Position numbers and translations under genes: made by a program. The notes under the pieces were generated by a model that saw only the letters and a program-made list of their open reading frames with translations, was not told the origin of the DNA and ran no database searches. Shown piece after piece: positions 32,695 to 39,923 of a stretch of 39,923 nucleotides of DNA. The DNA is from Tieghemiomyces parasiticus (lineage: Eukaryota; Kickxellomycota; Dimargaritomycetes; Dimargaritales; Dimargaritaceae), in contig JANBPT010000376.1 of NCBI GenBank assembly GCA_027575765.1, positions 1 through 39,923 of the forward strand, read 5' to 3'. Each line of letters starts with the position of its first letter. Within the stretch, counting starts at the first letter, position 1.

Positions 32695-35600
32695 ATGGCG
32701 CCGCGTACTCTCTCGGCCGCCACCGCGCAGAGTGTTACTGGTGCAGCAGCCCTTCATAGGCCTCGCCGGATGGCGTCGTTCGCACGGGTGCTTGCGGTGC
32801 AGAAACCACCCGGCCAGCTGACCATACTTGGGACTGAGGCTACATTGGCAGGCGGCAGCCGTTTCGGTTCCCACTCGTGCGTGCGCGTGCTGGCCACCTT
32901 CCGTGCCCGTAGTTCCGTCCGCGCCAGCCCCTTGGCCGCCTTCCGGTCCACCGCCGCCAGCCCGACGCTCCCGTCGTTTAAGACGGCAACTGTCACTTCC
33001 CCAGCTCCAGCCATCCTCCCCACCCGCTCGGTGTGCCCGCCCTCTCCTCACCGCCTATCCCATTGTCTTTTCCCGCATTCTCTACTTTCACCCCGCCCCG
33101 ATTCCCGCTCCCCTCACCCGCCCACCCGCGCCTTCCACACCAGCCCCGTTACCATGGGTGCCGAGATCATCGACGGCAAGGCCATTGCGGCCGACATCCG
33201 CCAGACCGTCAAGGCGTCGATCGCCGAGTACCGCACTCAGCACCCGGCGTTCCAACCTAGCCTGGCCATTATCCAGGTGGGCGCCCAGGACGACTCGAGC
33301 GTGTATGTGCGTCAAAAGAACCGTGCCGCCGCCGAAGTGGGAATGGCCTTCGCCCACCACCAGCTGCCGACCACTGTGACCCAGGCCGAGCTCATGCGCC
33401 TGATCACTGACCTCAACCACGACCCGTCCGTGCACGGTATCTTGGTGCAGCTACCCATCCCCGACCACCTCGATCCCCAGGAGGCCGTCTACGCCATCAG
33501 CCCGCACAAGGATGTGGACGGATTCCACCCGCTCAATATCGGTAACCTTTCCAAGCGCCAGGCCGAACCTTATTTCTTACCGTGCACTCCGAAGGGCTGC
33601 CTGGAATTGCTGCGTCGGTCTGGTGTGACGTTGGCTGGCAAAAAGGCGGTAGTCGTGGGCCGCAGCGACATCGTGGGTACTCCGGTCTTCGCCCTCCTCA
33701 CTCGCGAGAATGCCACCGCCACCCTGTGCCACCGGCACACCCAAAATTTGGAGGCCATCGTGCGCACCGCCGACGTTTTGGTCGTGGCGATCGGCCAGGC
33801 CAGCTTCATCCCGGGTGACTGGCTGAAGCCCGGATGCGTGGTGATTGACGTGGGCATGAACGCTGTCCCCGATGCCACCAAGAAAGCCGGCGTGCGCTGG
33901 GTGGGTGACGTGGACTTTGCCAGTGCATCCGCCGTGGCCTCCAAGATTACCCCGGTACCTGGGGGCGTGGGTCCCATGACCGTGGCCATGCTCCTGCAGA
34001 ATACCTACGAAGGCGCCCGCCGCGCCTACGACCAGTTTCTCGTCCGCCGCGTCACCCCCAACCCTCTTGAACTCCAGAGCCCAGTGCCGTCTGACATTGA
34101 CATTGCTATGGCTCAGTCCCCCAAGCCCATTGCCAACTTGCTGGAGGAGCTTCAGCTGCTGCCCAGCGAGTACGACCTGTTTGGTAAATACAAGGCCAAG
34201 GTCGGGCTCGATGTGCTTAAGCGTCTAGACCACCGTCGGGACGGCAAGTACATCATTGTGGCCGGGTAAGTCCCATTCATCACCAGGATGTACCCTTACC
34301 GGGGTCCGTACTGAGTCGATTCTCCTGACCCCCACCCTCATCTCGGTGCTGCTTGGCGATGGCGTTCCTAATTTACCCAACTGTTCCCCCCTCTGCACCT
34401 CCTTGCTCCCCAGTATCACCCCCACCCCTCTGGGCGAGGGCAAGTCCACTACCACCGTTGGGCTGTGCCAGGCCCTGGGTGCCCACCTTAACAAGGTGGC
34501 CTTCGCCTGCGTGCGCCAGCCCTCGCAGGGCCCTACCTTCGGCATCAAAGGCGGGGCGGCCGGCGGCGGTTACTCGCAGGTCATCCCAATGGACGAGTTC
34601 AACCTACACCTGACGGGCGACATCCACGCCGTCACCGCGGCCAACAACCTGCTGGCAGCGGCAATCGACGCGCGCATGTTCCACGAGTCCACTCAGTCCG
34701 ACCGGGCCCTGTTCGGCCGCCTATGCCCGACCATCAAGGGCTTGCGCAAGTTCTCACCGGTCATGCTGGGCCGCCTGGCCCGACTGGGTATCACCGCCGC
34801 CCATCCCGATGACTTGAACGAGGACGAGATCCACCGCTTCGCCCGCCTCGATATTGACCCCGAGACCATCACGTGGAACCGCGTGGTCGACACCAACGAC
34901 CGCTTCCTGCGCCGCGTGACCGTGGGCCAGAATCCCACTGAACAGGGCCACGAGCGCCAGACCGGTTTTGATATCGCCGTGGCCAGCGAATGCATGGCTG
35001 TCCTGGCCCTCAGTACCTCCCTGCGTGATCTCCGCGAGCGCCTGGGTCGCATGGTGGTGGCCAGCTCCCGTGCGGGCGAGCCTATCACCGCGGACGATCT
35101 GGGCGCCGGCGGGGCCTTGGCCGTGCTCATGAAGGACGCCCTGCGCCCTAACCTCATGCAGACGCTAGAGGGTACCCCGGTGTTTGTACACGCCGGTCCG
35201 TTCGCCAACATTGCCCACGGAAACTCCTCCGTCCTGGCCGATCGAATCGCACTCAAGCTGTCTGGCACTGATCCGGGTGAGACTGGTGGCAGTGGGCCGG
35301 GTTATGTGGTGACCGAAGCTGGGTTCGGCGCCGACATTGGCATGGAAAAATTCTTTGACATTAAGTGTCGTGTCTCTGGCCTGGTACCGGATGCTGTAGT
35401 CCTGGTGGCCACCACCCGTGCCCTGAAGATGCACGGCGGCGGCCCGGCTGTCACTCCTGGTAAACCTCTCCCGGGCGCCTACGTCCAGGAGAGCCTGGAC
35501 CTGTTGGAAGCTGGCTGCCAGAACCTGGCCAAGCACATCCAGAACGCCCAAAAGTTTGGCGTACCCGTCGTAGTGGCCATCAACCAGTTCGAATCCGATA

Positions 35601-36145
35601 CGCCCAAGGAACTCGATCTGGTGCAGCGCCTGGCTTTAGAAGCCGGAGCCGCCGCCGCCGCCCCTTGCAGTAACTGGGCCCACGGTGGCCGGGGCGCCGT
35701 CGAGCTGGCCCGGCACTTGGTGTCCATCTGCGAGCCACAGCAGCCCACCGCCGATGCGAAGAATCCGACGTTCCGGTTCCTCTACGACGTGGCGGAGCCC
35801 ATTGAGTGCAAGATTGAAACTATTGCGCGCGAGATGTACGGCGCAGCCGGGGTCGAGTACTCTGACAAGGCGCGGGCCAAGATCGCCACCTACACTCAAC
35901 AGGGATACGGCAGTTTGCCCATCTGTATGGCCAAGACCCACCTTAGCCTGTCCCACGATCCCACGCTGAAGGGCGTGCCCACGGGATTCACCGTGCCCGT
36001 CCGCGACGTGCGGCTTAGCGCTGGCGCTGGGTTCATTTATCCACTGCTCGGCGAGATGCAGACTATGCCTGGTCTGCCCACTCGGCCGTGCTTTTACGAT
36101 GTTGACCTAGACCCCGAGACGGGCAAGGTCCATGGGCTGTTCTAA
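32695..36145 (+). CDS. ADE3: C1-tetrahydrofolate synthase (trifunctional)
   Basis: Carries methylene-THF dehydrogenase, methenyl-THF cyclohydrolase and formyl-THF synthetase activities, interconverting folate one-carbon units for purine, thymidylate and methionine synthesis. Two exons, 32695-34265 and 34414-36145, give 1100 residues; from the internal ATG at 33154 the product is 947 residues, the length of yeast Ade3. Numbering from that Met, the dehydrogenase/cyclohydrolase has [10 protein letters not shown] with Tyr51 and Lys55, [23 protein letters not shown], the nucleotide loop GRSDIVGTP and [18 protein letters not shown]. The synthetase has the P-loop [13 protein letters not shown] (about residues 376-388), then [19 protein letters not shown] and [14 protein letters not shown]. 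The 153 residues before 33154 are rich in Arg, Ser and Ala with few acids and end RAFHTSPVT, like a mitochondrial presequence with a processing site. Yeast uses separate cytosolic (Ade3) and mitochondrial (Mis1) genes; here one gene might serve both. All active-site motifs are intact. Confidence 0.96.
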
Positions 36146-36776
36146 TTTCGCACGTTTAGGTCCATCTGGCACCTTAGTCCGGCCGGGAATTCTTTTATCG
36201 TTTTTTGGATGCTTAGGGCTAGCCACGGCGCCCTTTGAAGGCTGTGATTTGCAGGTTTTCCTTTCCCCCCCTAGTTTTTCCCTGGCCAGCTCTTTTTTCT
36301 ATCGATTTCCACATATATATATAATTTCTACTTCAAAGACATTGGGCAATGCACTATCTGTCTGCCTACGTAAACAGAAATGACGGAACGTTTGAGTGAC
36401 AACCAGTGTAGGCAGGGATTAAAAATTAAGCCCTATAAGTGCCTCACAGTGGGCCCCTCAGCACTGCTGTCCGCTATGTTTAGGAATCTCTGTGCCAAGC
36501 GTTACACCTAGGTCTTCATTGACCAGGTTGGTGGGCCGTCGCACCAGTGGCATATCCACAACAGAGGGAGCGCCAAGCCATGGTAATGACACAGCGTCCG
36601 ACCTTTCGCTTTTCAAATTAATCTTCAACCACCTGTTCGCCTCCTTATGCACCAATTCGGGTGGCGGGATAATTGATACCGCCACAACAGCGTCACCCCA
36701 GGATTGAAACTTGGAATGCGGTGGCCATTTGCTCAACAGGGAACTAAAGCGATGAGCCCGCATGACGGTGACGTCT

Positions 36777-36782
36777 AATAAA
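36777..36782 (+). terminator. Weak polyadenylation-signal candidate (AATAAA)
   Basis: The only AATAAA I noticed downstream of C1-THF synthase on its strand, but it is about 630 nt past the stop, so a non-canonical signal nearer the gene is more likely. Confidence 0.15.
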
Positions 36783-36865
36783 CCCATCCACAAGCATCAG
36801 GCGCGGCGATGTCGCAATCGCCACTGTGTATACATATGACAGTGGACGAGGGGTACTCTAATCGG

Positions 36866-36871
36866 TTTATT
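36866..36871 (-). terminator. Possible polyadenylation signal (AATAAA) for PUS1
   Basis: AATAAA on the minus strand about 100 nt past the PUS1 stop, just beyond the TA-repeat. Confidence 0.4.
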
Positions 36872-36897
36872 AGACTGGCTAGAAGGGTCAAAGGCCA

Positions 36898-36918
36898 ATA
36901 TATATATATATATATATA
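36898..36918. repeat. (AT)n microsatellite
   Basis: A 21-nt uninterrupted alternating A/T tract about 50 nt downstream of the PUS1 stop. Such tracts in fungal 3' regions can act as efficiency elements for mRNA 3'-end formation, or may be a simple microsatellite. Confidence 0.9.
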
Positions 36919-36967
36919 AACGTTCAGAGAATAGAGGTAGTGATCAAAAATAACATGACACAAACCA

Positions 36968-38674
36968 TTAGGCGGCGTCATCGTCTCCGACCGCTAGCTC
37001 GTTCTCGTGCTCACCTTGGTCAGCCGGCAAGGGTGCCGAGTCGCGCACCACGCAGTCCTGGTCCAGGACTTTACCGCCGGAGGCTAAGAACGGGAAATAC
37101 TCGGGGAAAGCCTCGAAGTGCAGGAGCCACGAATCAAATACGTCCTCGGCCTTCTCGGTGGCGATGATCTGCGAGTAGATAAACGACTCGCGGAAGGCGT
37201 CAATGTCAGACTGGTACGGGTCAAACACGATCGGAGGCCGCTCGTCCTCGCCGCCCTTCTGGGTGGCGGTGGCCTGCACCTTACGGTTATATGAGTCAAA
37301 CACCACACGTTCCAGCAGCAGACCCAGGCTGGGGGCCTTGGGGAGATTGAGTTTGGGCTCGCGTACAGCCTGCGCAAATATCTCGGTCTCGGGCAAGTCG
37401 GCACGGACGATGAGGATAACCAGCCCCACCATCTTGCGGATCTGGTGCATCATGAATGACTGTCCGTGGACCTTGAGGCTGAGCCACTCGGTACCGTCCC
37501 GCACGAAGGGGTCGCTGGCGGTGAAAGACTTGATAAAGCGGCGCGCGCTCATGTCGTGGAATTTCTTGGCGATGGTGAAGTTATGGAAATTGTGCGAACC
37601 TTCGTACCGGTGCAGGGCCACCCGGACCCGTTCAAGGGTCTCCGGCGGGATCCGGTAGGCCCGTCGCTCGGCCATCTGGACGGAGGTAGAGCGGAGACCG
37701 CGCTCGCCAGCCGCTGCTGCCGCAGTCAGGTCCGGCATGGGATCGGGCTTAGGGCGTGGCGGTAAAAACACGTGGGTCGGCAGGAGGTACTCGTAGATTC
37801 GGGAGTCACACGCTTTGCGCGGGTCGAACGATCCCACGACGCGGGCGTAGTTCCATACCCGGATGGCCGGTGGTAGAGCTGCGTTGATCTTGGCTACGAT
37901 GTCCGGATCCTCCACGATGATCTTGCACGATACGACCTGGCCCGCCGCGTGGACGCCCTTGTCCGTCCGGGCCGCCCGGCCTAGGCTGATCTTCTTGTAG
38001 CTGTCGGCGTTTGCCTGAGAAACGGCCCCGGCCTTGACCAGCCCTTGAAACAGTTCGCCCTCGATGGTGCGCGCGTTATCGTTGATTTGCATGCCCTGAT
38101 AATCCGTGCCGCAGAAACTCATGAGTAAAGCGACCTTACGTTTGGGCTGACGCGGCTCGCTGTTCTCGCGAGGTTCGGTGGTGCCGTCAGTCGCGGGCCG
38201 TCCCCAGGGCTCTCGGGCCCCGCCTCGGCGCTTGTCCGGTCCACCCCGTTTACCTTTGCCTTGACCTTTGGCAGACCTTCCGTCCACATGCGTTGGAGTG
38301 GGTGTTACTTCAGTGGGAGTGGGCGCACCAATGGCGGCCACACTCGGGTCATCGGTCGATTCAGCGGGAGCCGCCACGCTGGCGGTAACTTCACACGGGG
38401 TAACGATGTCCATGGCTTCATGGGGCCGTTTCGTACCCGACATGGCTGTCGTCGGGGTCGTAACGCTGGAAGCGGAGAGAGTTGGTGGGGATTCCGGTCC
38501 CATATTCGAGTAGTTGCAATAGATCCGTTGAGATCGGGAGTGAGCAGAGGTTATTAATGCCGAGTTCAGAGGATAAAATAGGCAACGGTTTACTGAGGAG
38601 CGGTGGACGGACAGGCGCCACATGGCAATGGGAGTCGTAGACAACGAGGTGGTCTGGATGGACGTCCTTAGCAC
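36968..38674 (-). CDS. PUS1: tRNA pseudouridine synthase (Pus1 family)
   Basis: TruA-type enzyme that converts uridine to pseudouridine at several tRNA positions and in some snRNA and mRNA sites. The intronless frame encodes 568 residues. The catalytic domain begins about residue 178 (KRKVALLMSFCGTDYQGMQ). The catalytic Asp238 sits in LGRAARTDKGVHAAGQ. Further motifs are LPPAIRVWNYARVVGSFDPRKACDSR-like text (quoted in pieces: FDPRKACDSRIYEYLLPT) and HNFHNFTI. Residues 60-177 are a low-complexity Lys/Arg/Gly/Pro linker with an RNA-binding or nuclear-signal character (KGQGKGKRGGPDKRRGG). The first 57 residues contain Arg, Ser and Thr with no acidic residue and resemble a mitochondrial presequence. 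In-frame Mets at residues 18 (38623) and 58 (38503) could give shorter forms. Animal PUS1 has mitochondrial and nuclear isoforms made in this general way. The C-terminus ends in an acidic tail. Confidence 0.95.
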   Translation of the reverse strand: MLRTSIQTTSLSTTPIAMWRLSVHRSSVNRCLFYPLNSALITSAHSRSQRIYCNYSNMGPESPPTLSASSVTTPTTAMSGTKRPHEAMDIVTPCEVTASVAAPAESTDDPSVAAIGAPTPTEVTPTPTHVDGRSAKGQGKGKRGGPDKRRGGAREPWGRPATDGTTEPRENSEPRQPKRKVALLMSFCGTDYQGMQINDNARTIEGELFQGLVKAGAVSQANADSYKKISLGRAARTDKGVHAAGQVVSCKIIVEDPDIVAKINAALPPAIRVWNYARVVGSFDPRKACDSRIYEYLLPTHVFLPPRPKPDPMPDLTAAAAAGERGLRSTSVQMAERRAYRIPPETLERVRVALHRYEGSHNFHNFTIAKKFHDMSARRFIKSFTASDPFVRDGTEWLSLKVHGQSFMMHQIRKMVGLVILIVRADLPETEIFAQAVREPKLNLPKAPSLGLLLERVVFDSYNRKVQATATQKGGEDERPPIVFDPYQSDIDAFRESFIYSQIIATEKAEDVFDSWLLHFEAFPEYFPFLASGGKVLDQDCVVRDSAPLPADQGEHENELAVGDDDAA

Positions 38675-39923
38675 TCCTACGAGTTGGCTGTTATCCAGAG
38701 GGGGGAATCGCGAGGCTCCGATCGGGCCAATCGCCGTTGTCCGAGTCGGCGATTCGCCCTCACCAGACGAACTATTTTTTTCAGGTGCAACCCGCTACGC
38801 CACCTCGGTAGACCGATATTCACTACAGTGGCAGGTTCGGCCAGGGTGCGAGTTAACTCCAGCTCCAACCTGTGTGATACAAGTGCAAATTGAGAGTCTC
38901 GGTTATAGGAGTGCTGTCCGAGGAAGCGGGTGGCCCGCTCGGCAACTTAATTTCAGAACAATAGCGGTCGGATTCCGTAAGCCCTGCCAGAACCATCTAG
39001 CCACATCAATGGGTACAAAATAAGGGAGGTGTGCACTACGCCTTGAGGGTTCCACATGACACATGTCTGGTGTGGAAATAAAACGAGCGACAGATCACTG
39101 GTCACGTGCTCAGCAGGATCTTGACAGGAATCGAATGGAAGCTCCACTTCTATCGAGGTGCTGATGGTCAGGGTAGGTTTCTATCAGTAGGTTCCATCGC
39201 CCGATTATAATTGTTTGTGTGCTTAACGCTGGAATGATGCCCATCTGCATGCTGCCATGAGGAGCACGACACAAAGGCAGGGGAGGGGGATGCAAGAGTC
39301 GGTGGGCATTTCCGCTAGGGGCAACGTAAAGCACGATGCCCTCTCTTCTTTTAGAAATATTGATGTTGGGGTGAGAAGGGGAGGGGGTGCCATCTACATT
39401 TGGCCGATCGTATGACGGTCCAGGCTGTACGTCTGCCATCTCATAACTACCCTTTTTAGACTACCGCCCCAGCAGACAGGCGGTTAAGGCATTGGATTGA
39501 ACCTAGCGCCGTGCTGGTGCATGCCAGACAGGCGATGGGTGGATACGTATGACTATGAGAGATAAGATCTGTTGGTCAGGAATTGACCATTCACTCAAGG
39601 AGTGTAACTAATGGGCCACCCCTTGGCCATACGCCACCAGTCATGGAAGACGATGGCTCAACTATGCTTTCCCACACATTCTGCTGACAACTAATTGCCT
39701 GCAAATCCAACCTGGTATGGTGACAGTGGGACCGACCAGTCTCCGTAAGGCACGTTTAGTCGCACCAGCTAGATCTGACCAGTAGATGCGCTGGGTGCGG
39801 TTAACCTAGGCCGGAGTAATGCACAAGACCTCGAAACCATTTAACACAATGATAGGTGCAGTAATGCTCAGCATCAAGTTTCCTTTTTTGGAAGTCTGAT
39901 TAGCATCTCTCGTCCTCCTTCTT
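38675..39923. other. Right-end region, no supported gene
   Basis: About 1.25 kb. The first part is the promoter and leader of PUS1. A minus-strand open frame at 39439-39110 (109 codons) begins with a plausible Met and Pro/Ser-rich text but has no domain and no splice continuation that I could follow. I list it only as a possibility. Confidence 0.4.

Larger units (their letters stand above)
36146..36967. other. Convergent 3' intergenic region
   Basis: About 820 bp between the stops of C1-THF synthase and Pus1. It contains a TA-repeat, a short TATATATA run near 36313-36321 and polyadenylation-signal candidates on both strands. No coding feature is supported. Confidence 0.5.

Noticed and set aside
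39110..39439. A 109-codon minus-strand frame near the right end
   Set aside because: No domain, no convincing splice continuation and low-complexity content; coding status is not supported.
1..39923. tRNA, rRNA, CRISPR arrays, operons or prophage-like genes
   Set aside because: No tRNA B-box context, array-like repeats, Shine-Dalgarno-led gene strings or phage genes were seen. The organisation is eukaryotic.

Overview
The window looks like nuclear DNA of a fungus, probably an early-diverging (zygomycete-grade) one. Most small genes are cut by short introns with GTAAGT-like donors, while several large genes are uninterrupted. Coding segments are GC-rich. The gene set is eukaryotic and fungal: COPI beta'-coat, Tim44, SAGA Sgf11, CCS, trifunctional C1-THF synthase and Pus1. 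The E2 enzyme UBE2S and a bacterial-type gamma-glutamyltransferase fit such a lineage better than a yeast, but I cannot place the species. Exon models were built by hand from splice sites and reading phase; each multi-exon model given here closes in frame.

Layout. 1-1230: 5' part of an unrecognised minus-strand gene that runs off the left edge. 1231-9238: about 8 kb with no gene I can support, showing broad purine/pyrimidine strand switches. 9239-11845 (+): gamma-glutamyltransferase, six exons. 12193-15054 (-): coatomer beta' (SEC27/COPB2), convergent with it. 16312-18410 (+): WD40 protein with a Lys/Ala-rich tail. 19509-20237 (+): small secreted Cys-rich, possibly GPI-anchored protein. 21603-23159 (+): Sgf11-type SAGA zinc-finger protein with a 14-nt exon. 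23436-25823 (-): unrecognised five-exon gene with a folded N-terminal part and a disordered tail. 26487-28287 (-): TIM44. 28818-30017 (-): UBE2S-type E2. 30661-31991 (+): copper chaperone for SOD1, divergent from UBE2S. 32695-36145 (+): C1-tetrahydrofolate synthase with a long mitochondrial-like extension. 36968-38674 (-): tRNA pseudouridine synthase Pus1. 38675-39923: nothing supported.

The genes do not form one pathway. They are unlinked housekeeping functions: vesicle coat, mitochondrial import, one-carbon metabolism, tRNA modification, glutathione turnover, copper delivery, ubiquitin/APC-C and SAGA. Three themes recur: very small 5' exons (3, 12, 14, 19 and 21 nt), in-frame alternative start codons that could give mitochondrial and cytosolic forms of one protein (C1-THF synthase, Pus1), and compact divergent or convergent pairs. 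I see no CRISPR array, rRNA, tRNA gene, intact transposon or defence island. The most open items are the unrecognised gene at 23436-25823, the orphan WD40 gene and the 8-kb gene-poor stretch.
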